DNA of 64,000 nucleotides. It comes from Fistularia commersonii (taxonomy: Eukaryota; Chordata; Actinopteri; Syngnathiformes; Fistulariidae). The stretch spans positions 3,938,501 to 4,002,500 of the forward strand of contig JBBMNZ010000006.1 in assembly GCA_037954325.1 (NCBI GenBank). The letters are read 5' to 3'. Position 1 is the first letter of the stretch. Each line of letters begins with the position of its first letter. The notes under the pieces were generated by a model. It searched no databases. It was not told the origin of the DNA and worked only from the letters and a program-made list of their open reading frames with translations. Position numbers and translations under genes: made by a program. Positions 33,000 through 44,879 of the stretch are shown piece by piece.

Positions 33000-35170
33000 A
33001 AGGTTAGAGTGAAGAGATGAAGGGATATTTATCAGATCCCGTTTGCGTAAAATGAGTGTGGTTTCCTGACAAATGACTTTACCAATGATTCAGTCCCAAT
33101 GAAATGGAGACAAGATGTTATGAATCCTTCTTGTTATGGCTTGGAGTCACAGAAGCGCACAATCTGCAGGCCTAAGTGTCGATGGAGCTTTGAGATTTTT
33201 TACAGTGGAAGGTGAAGAGATCAGAAAACTGAGCTCGGGTGTATGATGTGCGGCCAGATCACCACATGGGAGCTGCTTTGTGTGCATGTGTGCGCAAGTG
33301 TGTGTGTGTGTGTGTTTGCTAGTCTATTTGTGTGCATGTGCATCAATGCATGCCAGGTAATCTTCATCTTCTGGGGACATAAATCTGCTTATGCAGCCAC
33401 ATTGCGGAAAGTCAGTCAGTCCAAAAATCATGAGTTACAGCATTTACAGAACTTTGAAAAAGTCCTTAAATACCTCAAGGTGTTAGGTAACTGTGTGTAT
33501 GCGTGTGAGAGTGTGTGTTTGTGTGTGTGATTGTGAAATAAGGAAGGAAGAGACACAAAGAAAGACAAGAAGACAAATGCATTAAAGGTGATCTGTGCTT
33601 TTCCCAGACTTTAAAATGAGAGTAGAGATCACAGCTGGACAAATGTGTGTCACACACACACACACACACACACACATGGGTTAGTTACAAAAAACAGCAC
33701 GTGTGAAGCGTGAGTGTGTGTGTGTTACTAATGAATCATAATGATCACATGGGAGAAGGCAGGGGAGTCTGATGGCTTGTCTGCCCTATGCGTCCATACG
33801 GAACTCAACTCATCCGTCTGCCCGTTTGATCGACTCCAGACTCGAAACTGTATTTTTCAGAAGCCCGAGAAGAAATGAAGCGCACACTCCCTTAAAAAAC
33901 AACTGGAAAAACCAGTGTTGCCTCCATGTGCTGCCTCCATGTTTGGCAAGACATTGAAAAATTTCACTGTTTTACCATCACGGCCCCTTTCCCCTAGTGT
34001 TTTATTCCCCCCCGATTTTATTTTTTTTTTAGATCCCACTGGAAAACCTAAACTTGCACAACATAGATGTTTCCAGTCTACTGCTAAGCTATTTTGTGAT
34101 CCAATCACCAAGCTAGTTGTTTTTTTTTTATTGCATGGTCATTTCAGGATCCAAACTAACCAGCGTGCTCTGTGAGGAAAACTATTTACGGGAGCCCGGT
34201 GACTTTTAAGACAAGAAAACACGTCGACTTCGTATGGCGTTTTTTGGCGACATGGGTTCTGCGGCGCATCTTTTATCATCGACTATCAACACGTTGGGCA
34301 TTAATACGGTGGCTTTTCCTGTTAAACATGTATGAAAGTTCCTGATGAGGCAGCCAAGCGTGACACGGTGTCGAGCCTGGAAAATCCATCCTGTCGACTC
34401 ATCTCATAGAAATGAAACAGCTGAGGCAGCTGCTTCTTGAGCCCTCCGCAGCTGGGAGCATGGCTGCTGTCACATTCAGATGTTCCTTCATACCGCGAGC
34501 CAACGTGACAATTAACGGCCACGCTGATGCCAAAACACCGAGGCCAGGAGGGTTCCAGAGAAAACATGAGTTAAAATGTTCTCCCCTCTCATTGCTTACT
34601 TTGGATCTAGTCTCGCAAACAAACGATGGTCGAGCGCGCCCTTCCGCGGCGTTCGTTCCTTGAATCGACCAATCGTTGAAAGGGCTCATCGCAAGCCGGG
34701 ACGGGGAAGGGAAACTCTGCGGTGAACGTCCAAATCCCTCGGTCTGCAAATCCAGGCAGGGCCATCCTGGGAGGTCATGTTACTGGCCCATGAAGGTGAA
34801 CCTGAAGAACCACCAGCTCAGCATTGTGCCGACCTCAGAGACATTCAAACCTGCTTAACAAGTGGACGATGATTCGTCATAAAGGTGAGCTTCTGGAGAA
34901 GGTGGTGTGTTTACTGACCCATATTGAAGTGAGGACTAGATATCTAGGTAAAGTCTTCAAGGGAACCCCACCAGGGAGGACTAATAAAAATATGCTTGTT
35001 TGTCTCATACCAGAATGTGTTGTTAAAAAAAGCATATGAGAATTGCCATTTCTTTGAAAAAAATCACAATTTAGAACACATATTTTAACCCAGGAGTGCT
35101 GCCATTGTTTTACTAGCGCAATTCACGCTAGTTTGATGATGTATGGAGGTTGCTTGTGCTAACTTTGGTA
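33000..35170. other. Unique DNA with short CA/TG tracts, no gene seen
   Basis: TG tracts occur near 33299-33316 and 33500-33530, and a CA run at 33650-33674. At 34418-34454 three CAGCTG E-boxes lie within 37 bp. Open frames at 34.4-34.75 kb on both strands show no known domain. Confidence 0.5.
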
Positions 35171-35195
35171 CGGTATGGTACATACGCTAATAATG

Positions 35196-35375
35196 CTACA
35201 TTATACTGCTTTTGGGTGCAATGTCCGGTCCAAGGAAAACAAATGGACTGATGCTAGGCTACACAGCTTTCCTACGGACAAGGAGAGAAGAAAGGAGTGT
35301 AAATTGCCTGTGGATGGACACAACTTTGTGGATCCTGTGGAGGATCCGCCACCTCTTTTTCCTGGACACATTTAG
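35196..35375 (+). pseudogene. Degraded THAP-like zinc-finger fragment
   Basis: The frame MLHYTAFGCNVRSKENK, then LHSFPTDKERRKECK, then DGHNFVDP and a final PGHI resembles the THAP domain pattern: YCxxxGCxNR near the start, FHRFP in the middle, NFVPT then a Cys-x2-His end. The first cysteine is Thr here, and the Cys of the last pair is replaced while the His remains, so zinc binding would fail. A stop follows directly. THAP domains occur in P-element-like transposases and in cellular THAP proteins; nothing downstream tells which. No splice sites support a live gene. Confidence 0.5.
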
Positions 35376-35379
35376 CCAA

Positions 35380-37880
35380 GCTAAGCTGCTGAAAGAGCTC
35401 ACTGGTGCTGCTAGTTTTAAAGGGACACCCTGCCTACAGTTCTTTCACAGGAAGACAAACGGTCCACTGGAAAAGAATGAAGCTCGCTCAGAGTAACAGG
35501 AGACACTGAATGTGAGGATTCTAACAATCCAGTAGTTGCATCTGATGGTAAAAGACCAGCGTGATCACGGTGGAAGTTGATGGTCAGTCAGTAAGTTCAT
35601 GGTGAACAGGCGATGACAGAGAGTGGAGCTCCTAACAACAGATACTGTCTGTTAGCGTAGCAATGCAGCTGCCGCACTCCCACCAGCGACTTTTGCTGAC
35701 TCTTGTCACTTCGCTCCAAATGGCACAATAACATCTGGGTATCTTGGTCTCTTTAAGCTTCCTTCATATCTCTGACCCATGTGACAAGTCATCACCTAAA
35801 CTGCAGAGGCACTTAAACAACCTGGCTCTTGCAGGACAAGTGAGGAATATGGCAAACATGGATGCCAATTTTTTTGCAGCAGGTCACAGGGGACAAGGAA
35901 GTGTTGCACCAGCAGTACAACTCCAAATTAAACACTGAGCTGGATGGCTTGGTACAAACGGCATCCCTCCCCAGGGTCTCCCACTGGGGGACACCAACAA
36001 GATGGCAAGAATCTATAACTGCTATGTTTTCATGCCTCTAGCATCGATTTCCTCAGAGTCGACCAGATGTAAGTCGCCTTCGGACAGAGAAGTTCTGCCG
36101 GGCACCATTCTATGACCTTCTCGGCTTGAATTTTGTTCCAGGAGCTACCTCCCTCCTCAGGGTTAACCTTTTAGCTTAGCACTTGCACGGAGAGTAAGGG
36201 GCCATGCGAGTACCCTAAGTGTGTACCTTAAACAAAGAAGAAGTGATACGAAATGGACAACGTGGAGAGCCAAGTTACAGCATTCTTGTTCTGCAGGCCG
36301 GGAATAATTACCATGGACTAACCAAAGGCTTGAAGACTTCTATTTCTAGCTAACATTAGTTAGTGCCACACTTTTAGGACCTAGCATAGGTTCTAATTCC
36401 TGGTTTCTATGCCGTGCATATAATGTACAAAAATGGCTTTGTTCCTGGAAAGATTTAAGGAACTGCAGAAAGTTCCTACGGTGCCAATGCAGATACAGCA
36501 GACCTGTTGTCTCCTTGATTCTAAAAACACAGAAGCACAAAGGACAGACCTTGGTTTTGGCTCGTCTCACGCAAAGGCCTGGTTGTGATTTTTGTTTTAT
36601 CGTTCATCTGGAACGCTAAACCATTTCTTTTTAATTAAGGATTTATTTTGTTGTCGGGAATCCCCCTGGACAGCCCCAAATGCTGACGCCGAATGTCTTT
36701 AGGTGTAATGTTCGTCACAGAGCGGATGTCTTTTTTTAAGTCACAGTTAGATAAATCCATGCGCATTTCGCATCAGATGGTTAACGGAATAATCACAGGA
36801 GGCCGGGGAGACCGACGGCAGCCATGTTAAACGTCCAGACGTGCCACACAAACAGTGTCCGACCTTTTCGCTACAAATGAACGTGAATTACAGTGGCTCC
36901 GGCTGAGACGTGGCTTTGAATCGGCGGGGAGACAAGGCTTTTGGCACAGCGGGGCAGCGCCGGTTTCCAGGATTTAACATATGTAAATCTCATTTTGACA
37001 ACCTTTTGGAGGAGGAGGAAAAAAAAAAGAGAGGTGGCGCCAGTTGCCCCCCCCCCCAAAAAAAAGCTTTTTTGAGTGTTAGCAAGTTTTTGCTGATGTG
37101 TTGGCCAAAATAAAAGGAATTTATATCCCCTAATCATCATCATTTAGACCCTTTTCATCCGTACTTTCCTGCCATGGCTGCTGGATGACTGAATAAAAGG
37201 CCTAATCATTGAAGTCATAAATAGTCGCTGAGAGGGATGATAGAAACAAACACGCTTATCAGACGGTGTCTCTGCACTGCTGTGTGAACGGAATCACCGC
37301 TTGAGAAATATTTGTCCTCCAGAGCAAACTGAGAGCATGAGGAGGAGGAGGAGAAGGTGAAGGAGGAGGAGCTTCTGGTAAAACAACACGTCTTGTTTCT
37401 CATAAGTCCTTCCTCTCTTTCCTTTCATGTGCCCCCCCCATTTTTAACCATTTCTTCTTCGGTGACTTTCCAGCATCATCTTCATTATGTATTTCTACCT
37501 TCCTGAAAGAAAACTGTATTTCAACTGGGAGTGATGGGAGGGAGTTGACGATCAATGTGACGGTATCAACCTAGCTTCAGGCTGTCATATTTTGGAGGCG
37601 GAGCAAAAATGAGAGCCCCAATAGAAATCATGTATTTCTGCATACCGTCAAACTTGTATCGCTGATGGGGTCAAGTTATGACCATCGCTCAGATTCATGT
37701 ACAGGAATGAGTGATCTGAAGTCGTCACCTGACCATCTGCTCCTGATATAAACACAGGAAGTTGTGTATCAGACGCATTGCGAAGCCACAGATCAGTGCT
37801 CTCACAGGAGGCCAACGGCAGCGGAAAGTTGTAAAAATGAACATTGGTGTGTTTTGAAGATTATGAAAATAAAACACCTG
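35380..37880. other. Unique DNA, no gene seen
   Basis: The 35.4-36.2 kb part may belong to the same insertion as the THAP-like fragment, but I could not recognise more of it. A (C)10 run lies at 37050-37059 and an A-rich stretch follows. No exon was recognised. Confidence 0.45.
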
Positions 37881-37886
37881 CGTTAC

Positions 37887-38080
37887 CACAATAAAAGAAT
37901 AAGAACAACTTTATAGCCTTGACTTTGACACTTTATAGTTTTATTTGTATTTCGTATTCTCCCCCCTTTTTTTTCTGTTTATACAATTTCCTACTATTAT
38001 TTATTATTGTTATGTTTTACTTGAAACTCTGGCACAACAATTTCCTTCGGGATTAATAAATTTGTTCTTATAAATCTAGT
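37887..38080 (+). mobile_element. LINE 3' end of the (TTCTTA) family, with inverted left end
   Basis: Right part: GTTATGTTTTACTTGAAACT, CTGGCACAACAATTTCCTTC, GGGATTAATAAATTTGTTCTTA. The left end AGAATAAGAACAACTTTATAG is close to the reverse complement of the right end. The hexamer tail is not expanded in this copy. Confidence 0.65.
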
Positions 38081-38279
38081 GTAAACTGCTTTTGAAAGTG
38101 CAAACATTTTTTGCAAGAATTTACTTTGGAAAGTTATTTTGGAGTCTCATCTGAAAGTCCCAACATCAAACTGTTGTTGATTTCTGGTTTGTTGTTTTTG
38201 TTTTTTTGTGGTTTTGTGCTTTTTAAGATCTCTCCAGAGTTGATGAAAGTAAAGGACATTCAAAAGAGATGATAATCAT

Positions 38280-38780
38280 GATAATAATTGTTTATTATAA
38301 TCACGATAACAACAGTTGTGACTATAATAGCAATGATCATTTGACTACTACTACTACTGATTATTATTATTATTATTGTTTTTATTATAATCTCCAACAA
38401 TGTCTATATGTGTACATGGGGTTGACTGCTGACCACTAAAAGGTAGAAATTAATAAAAGAATGAATGAATGAATGAATGAATGACTGAATGAATTATTAA
38501 TGAATAAATGAATAAATTATTAGTAGTAATAGTATTGTTGTAGTTGTTGTTGTTATATATATGATTATTTTTCTTATTGTAATGTAATGTAATTTACAGT
38601 TTAGTTTTTTAGTTTTAAGATTATTTTTCTTATTATTTTTGTTATTATTATTATTGCAATTGACTGGTTGTCAGTCAATTGCAGGGCCATATATTGACAG
38701 ACAATCATTATAATTAGTTATATTAAAATAGTTATTATAATAATTGTAATTACCAATTATTATTGTTATTATTATCTTGT
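38280..38780. repeat. ATT/GAAT low-complexity block with a dispersed-repeat start
   Basis: Includes (GAAT)n at about 38459-38490 and many ATT runs. TCAATTGCAGGGCCATATAT at about 38675 matches the GGGCCACATATAGA module of the dispersed family, with a degenerate continuation. Confidence 0.5.
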
Positions 38781-38799
38781 TTTTTTACTGTACTGTACT

Positions 38800-40257
38800 T
38801 TCACCAACGCTAGAGAGATGTTGAAAAGCACAAAAAAAACAAAAAGAAAATAAAAACAAAAATCACCAATATGACGTTCGGAATATAAGAAAAGGCTGTA
38901 AATTAATTACTTTTTAATTTTTTTGTTTCCAGTTACAAAGAGAAAACTTCTAGTTTTGTTTGGAAAACGACAGGGGCACTGACTACACCCGGGGTGGCTT
39001 AAAAATCCCACTGCTGGAGAAACACCTCCGGAAATTTCTGCTTCATTTGGACAGAATTTCTCCATAGAGAAAGAAAATAAAAAAAGACAAATGGAAATTT
39101 GAACGGTAACGGAGAACACCACAGCGAAACCTGGCCAGTGAATGTTGGTTTGTTTTTCTTCTCTCTAATTTGGAAAGGTGTTAATTTGGACGTGGGACAG
39201 GGCGTCAAGGGAGATTTTTCTTGAAACTCCCTATTTTGTTAGTCCAAACCTGAATTTTGATGCACTATAATAATTTCCCGGTTGAATTCTGCTCTTTTTT
39301 AGCGCACAAATAGCCTTTACATTAAAAAATGAAAGTGGGAATATATGTGTAGCAATTCAAGCAAAGTGCAACTAATTATACTTTTTCCCACTTTTTGGAG
39401 GGCAGTGAAAGCAGCAGACTGAGCTGAAATTTGCTCTTGTGACCTTTGACCTCCTTGGTTTTACAAGCTACATCCACCGTGACACAAATTCTTATTCTGC
39501 CTGTGGTTAATTTTGGATTCTATATTCACAGGTCACATTACCATGTGTTTTGCTTAATATTGTGTAATAACTGGGTGTGACCTCAATTGTTCTTTTCTCA
39601 TCGTCTTGACAAGTTGCATATCGCGGCGAAACATTTTGCTGGCGTTCGCGGTCATGTTGCCTCCTCTGTATCTGTGTTTGGAAAATCACTGTGAACGTAG
39701 CTCAACCACACACACATGCGAACACACGCAGCGAAAATGAAGATAACGTGTTTTCTAACTGTTGGTCATTTTTCCTGATGACTTTGCATTCCAGCAATGG
39801 ATTGCTATGATAAGCGCAAAAAGCGTCAAATGCTGCGGCGAGGATGCGTGTTTTACTTCATCCGAATGAGGGAAGACAAGATGACAACACACACACACAC
39901 ACAAAGGTAACTGGAAAACTGTGAATAAAAAAAAAAGCTGAAGATGGAGAGGGGACACCTGCTTATTTCAGACTTTTACATCAGAGTGTAAATATAAGCA
40001 TGACAGCACAAAGTGGCGCTAAAAGATAGCGTGACTCACCTTGGCGGCAAAAGAGCCGCGGCCTATCAGAGACGCAGAAAAATGGAAAACAGCTTTGTAA
40101 GAAACGCAAATATTTGACAGGTGGGAACAGAATGAAAGGATCCAAGGACGTTGTTGACTATTAGAACTGCTGTAATGTTCCTCGTCACGGTAAATACACA
40201 CACGCATTCACACACACACACAAATCTATTTCTGAAATCCACTTAGAGTCAGATTAT

Positions 40258-40300
<43 letters not shown>

Positions 40301-41100
40301 TGTTGCGTGTTTGCACTGAATGCAAGGTCTTGGCTTTCTAACGGTTGCTGTCACAGACATCCTCCTGGCTTCCTTTTGCCCTTACTATCTCCTCCGTCTG
40401 TTACAACACATGCGCACATACACACACATACACACACACACACACACACAATGCAAGAAGATGTTGTGAAACCGTGAAATTGTTTTTGGTATACAGGGCT
40501 GAGTATCTTTTTTTATTTCATAAACCATGACATTATTTTTATCTATCCTGGGATAACGGCAAATTCAAACCAAACAAAAAAGTTGAATATCATAAAGGAG
40601 AAAAGTGAAATTATAATTTCCATCCTAAAATTTTGAAAACATTTCCAAGACTTTCAATATTTAATTAATTTATTTCAATGGAAATATTGTCAATTGGGTT
40701 GAAATCCCACTTAGATCCTTTAAAATTCCCCCTTTTTTATCGAAATGGACTGAATTTGTGAGATAATTTTCCAAGACTGGTGTCACCAATACAAATACTA
40801 CGTCGATATATTCAGGAGCTCATGTTAAACACAAACCCATGTCTAATTTTCCCAGAGTTCATTGTTCTCTATTGGGTCAACGTTAAATGGCCATTCGTAC
40901 AATGGATTGGATGTTCACATCATGACTGGGAAAAGGGAACAAAGAATCCTGGGAACAACACTACGGCCCCCCCTGGTCCCCTGGCAGGTTCTCTTAGGTG
41001 TCGTATAATTCCTTAAAGTCTTAGATAGAACGATGCAGAACTCAAGTGAATTGTGATGGTGAAAAAAAAATCCTGTAAGACCCACTTACAGTTCCAAATC
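38800..41100. other. Unique DNA with CA/TG tracts, no gene seen
   Basis: (TG)n at 40259-40297 and CA tracts near 39890 and 40420-40450. The rest is AT-rich without recognisable exons. Confidence 0.55.
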
Positions 41101-41104
41101 TCCC

Positions 41105-41578
41105 CCACTTACTGTAAATTGTAATAATTTATCTGTATATTTTTTCATAATTGTGCAATATTTCATTTCATAACAGCTGCAAGTTGCAATATTTTTTCAT
41201 ACTCTTGTGCACTCCTTATCTTTCACCTGGTACTTAAAACCTTAAGACACTTTATACCATTGACTTGTTACTTAGTTTATTTGTATTTACCCCCCCCCTT
41301 TTTTTTTATTTTTTTTTACTGTTTATACAATTTTCTAATATTATTTATTATTGTTATGTTTTACTTGTAACTCTGGCAGTTGCTCTTATTCTTATTCTTA
41401 TTCTTATTCTTATTCTTATTCTTATTCTTATTCTTATTCTTATTCTTATTCTTATTCTTATTCTTATTCTTATTCTTATTCTTATTCTTATTCTTATTCT
41501 TATTCTTATTCTTATTCTTATTCTTATTCTTATTCTTATTCTTATTCTTATTCTTATTCTTATTCTTATTCTTATTAT
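41105..41578 (+). mobile_element. LINE 3' UTR with a ~32-unit (TTCTTA) tail
   Basis: A 3'-UTR-like segment (GTGCAATATTTCATTTCATA, CTTGTGCACTCCTTATCTTT, TTATTGTTATGTTTTACTTG, AACTCTGGCAGTTGC) leads directly into about 194 nt of uninterrupted TTCTTA hexamers (about 41384-41577). The CAACAATTTCCTTCGGGAT part present in the copies at 20.7 and 38.0 kb is deleted. Long frames on both strands are repeat artefacts. Confidence 0.8.
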
Positions 41579-42054
41579 GGTAACTCAAATACTCTTGGAC
41601 CACTTCGGAAAAAATAAATGAAATCATGAGAAAAAAAAAGTATCGAGTTTCAAACAGAGCTTTATTTACAGATGCCCTCACCCCCACAACCCTTGGTGTG
41701 AACTTAATCTTTTGGCTGGATTTAGCCCAGCAGCTGCAGATGGAGCGGTGGCAGGTTTCCAGACCGGCGGAAATTCTCTTGTATGCCAGAGGTGATGTGA
41801 ACGCAGTGATGTCACGCTGTTTGTTTTCAAAGCCCCCGCGAGTTTCATCAGCTGCGCTAAACATAGTGAGGAGATGGCGATGCTGCTTGGTACCTCGCTC
41901 AAAAGACGGATCCCCGCAGAACTGAACCACGACTAACCTCATAATTAGACAATTTTGGCGTTTTATTTATTTGTTATATTATTATGATACAATAATAATT
42001 ATTACTATAATAATGATTAATATTATTGCAATTATTATATTAACTATTTATGAA

Positions 42055-42110
42055 ATTATTATTATTATTATTATTATCATTACTATTATTATTTATTATT
42101 TTTTTTATTC
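42055..42110. repeat. (ATT)n low complexity
   Basis: Run of ATT/TTA triplets in an AT-rich block at about 41960-42230. Confidence 0.8.
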
Positions 42111-42234
42111 TTATTAACATCATCATCCTTATAGCCAGTATCTTTATTATATATTATATTATTAAAAGATATAATTGTCCATTATTGTTAGTATTATGAG
42201 TATTTTTATTATGAGTCATTTTTGATGTTGTAGT

Positions 42235-44275
42235 AATGCAGCCCTGTGGGGGCAAGGGCCAGTGTCTCCCGGAGCCAGTCCCAAGCTCAGATAAATGCAA
42301 ATGAGGGTTGCATCAGGAAGCTGAAAACTTTTGCCAAAACCAAACTTTGAATCAAAGCTGATAATAACGTCATACCGGATTGGTCAAGGCCCAGGTTAAC
42401 AACGACTACCGATGGTCCCAATGACCTACAAGGTACCAATGGAAACTGGGCTACTGTAGGTCAAAGAAGGAGAGGAGGAAGGTGTGTTCAGAAGCAGAGA
42501 GAGAAGAGGAAAGGCAAGAGTCTGGGACTGAGAGTAGGGTCTTTGAATATTGGGACTATGACAGGAAAAGGTAGAAGTTGGACGACATGATGCAGAGAAG
42601 GAAGGTGGATATACTGTGTGTCAAGGAGACCCTGTGGAAAGGTAATAAGGCGTGAAACATTGGAGCAAGCTTTAAGTTGTACTATCATGGTACTGACAGG
42701 AAGAGAAATGGAGTAGAAGTTATCTTGAAGGAGGAGTTTGTTAGGAATGTTCTGCAGATGAATGGAATGTTGATAGACTTATGAGTCTGAAACTGGAAAC
42801 TGGAAATTGAAGATTGATGCTCAGTGTTGTTTGTGGCTATGCCCCGCAGGTGGGATCTGAGTTTAGGAGGAGAAGTTCTGAAATGAGTTAGATAAAGTGA
42901 TGCAGAATATCCCCAGAGATGAGTGAGTGGTAATTGGTGCAGACTTCAATGGTCATGTTGTTGCAGGCAATAGAGGGAATGAAGAAGTGATGGGCAGATT
43001 TGGTATACAGGAACGCAGGGGGACAGATGGTGGTAGACTTTGCAAAAAAGATGGAAATGGCTGTAATGAACACTTCTTTCCAGAAAAGACAGGAACATAG
43101 GGTAACTTATAAGAGGAGAGGTAGGAGCATGCAGGTAGACCACACCTTGTCACTGATCTCCTACTGAGATCAGTGACTGCAAAGTAGTTGTAGGTGTGAG
43201 CGAAGCCAGACAGCATGGTATGGTGGTTTGTAGGATGACTCTGGTGACAAGGAAGATCAAGAGGACAAAAGCAGAGCAGAGGACAAAGTGGTGGAAGCTG
43301 AAAAGGGAGGAGTGTTTTATGGTTTTCAGGGAGGAGTTGAGAAAGGCTCTGGGTGGTCAAGGAGAGCTTCCAGACAACTGGACACCTACAGCTAATGTGA
43401 TCAGGGAGGCAGGTAGGAGAGTACTTGGTGTGGAAGGAAAGTAGATAAGGAGACTTGGCGGTGGAATGAGGAAGTGCAGAGGGTAAATACAGAGAAAGCG
43501 GTTAGCAAAGAAGAAGTGGGACACTGAGAGGACTGAAGAGAACAGACGGGAGTACAGGGCGATACAGCATCAGGTAAAGATAGAGGTAGCAAAAGCAAAA
43601 CAAGGGGCATACGATGACTTGTATGCTTGGTCGGACAATAAGGAGGAAGAGTAGGATATATATGATCTATATGTGTGTGAATTAGAGAAAACCCAGGTGG
43701 AACGGTCAGGCTACAGGGAGTGGAGATCAAGAAGTTGGATTTTTTTCAGGTACATGGGGTCAATAGTCCAGAGCAATGGAGACTGTGGAAAAGAGGTGAA
43801 GAGACAGGTTCAGGCAGGTTGGAATGGGTGGAGAAAGGTGTCAAGGGTACTATGAGATACAAGACTATCAGCCAGAATGAAAGAAAAGGTATACATAACA
43901 ATGGTTAGACCAGTGATGCTGTATGGACTAGAAACAGTTACAATGGCGAAAAGACTGGAGGCAGAGCAAGAGTTTGCAGAGATGAAGATGCTAAAGTTTT
44001 CTTTGGGAGTGACCAGGATGGATAGGATCAGGAATGAGTCTATCAGAGGAACAGCACATGTTAGATGTTTTGGAGAGAAGGTCAGAGAAGCCAGACTGAG
44101 ATGGTTTGGTCATGTACAGAGGGGAGATAGTGAACATATTTGTAGACGGATGCTGGAACTGGAGCTGTAGTGCGAGAGGGCTCGAAGACGACCAAAGAGA
44201 AGATTAATGGATGTAGTGAGAGAGGATATGAAGGTAGTTGATGTGAAAGGAGGATACAGAGAATAGAGTAAGATG
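42235..44275 (+). mobile_element. RTE-clade LINE with the reverse-transcriptase core deleted
   Basis: The 5' part (CCCAAGCTCAGATAAATGCA, GGGTTGCATCAGGAAG) leads into an apurinic-type endonuclease remnant: SLNIGTMTGKG near 42545, LCVKETLWKGN, GYAPQVGSE and GADFNGHV near 42940, with many stops and frameshifts. An intact stretch MTLVTRKIKRTKAEQRTKWW follows (43230-43300). Near 43650-43675 the sequence jumps from the linker (AYDDLYAW) straight to QSNGDCGKEVKRQVQAGWNG, ending SLGVTRMDRIRNESIRGTAH and RLRWFGHVQRGDSEHI. The palm with the YADD motif is therefore missing. Length is about 2.0 kb; I recall about 3.3 kb for full-length relatives. It cannot be autonomous. Confidence 0.85.
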
Positions 44276-44480
44276 AAGATCATTATTATTATTATTGTTG
44301 TTGTTGACGTGATTATTTTTATCAATGATAATAGTATCAACATAATTAACACCACCACCATCTCTATTCTTATTGTTATCATTATTATTAACATTATTCT
44401 TATTATTACTGATATTTTTATTAGCAATAATTTAATTATCATTATCGTTCTGATAATAATTCACCCCTCATTCACAATCA
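44276..44480. repeat. ATT-rich low-complexity block after the LINE
   Basis: Dense ATT/ATC/GTT triplets directly following the RTE 3' end, possibly derived from its tail. Confidence 0.6.
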
Positions 44481-44629
44481 TACGAGCAACCACAGCCTCA
44501 TACTGTATTTCCCCATAATCAGCCAACATCCATGCTACTGCACACTCCAGTGAGCACATGCACGAAACAAGGCTTCCCCAAAATCAACTGTGAAACTTTG
44601 ATGGCTTTTAACACATGCCCACACAGACA

Positions 44630-44633
44630 CACG

Positions 44634-44683
<50 letters not shown>

Positions 44684-44813
44684 GACAGGGGTTTCAATAA
44701 AAGTTTCACAAATATCCCAGAAAACTCCAAAAGGACTTTGCTCGAATGTATATAAAACACATCTGAAAAAAAGAGCTGTTTCCCTTATTTTCTGTGCACA
44801 CGCACACACTCAT

Positions 44814-44845
<32 letters not shown>

Positions 44846-44860
44846 ACACACACACGTTTC
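44630..44860. repeat. Two CA microsatellite blocks
   Basis: CA runs at about 44634-44682 and 44798-44854, with short interruptions. Confidence 0.9.
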
Positions 44861-44879
44861 ATATTTGGCATGATGAGGA

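Noticed and set aside
34399..34749. Overlapping ORFs of 116 and 83 codons on opposite strands
   Set aside because: No recognised domain, no splice support, and coding on both strands is implausible; GC-richer DNA gives longer chance frames.
41361..41620. Long frames of alternating Leu-Ile, Tyr-Ser, Leu-Phe and Asn-Lys residues on both strands
   Set aside because: They are translations of the (TTCTTA)n hexamer tail in different frames, not proteins.
41640..41930. A 99-codon plus-strand ORF, with a minus-strand segment VNKALFETRYFF that resembles VHKAIVETRYVF near 130-170
   Set aside because: The short similarity suggests a shared degenerate repeat, but it is too brief to define one and no protein family fits.
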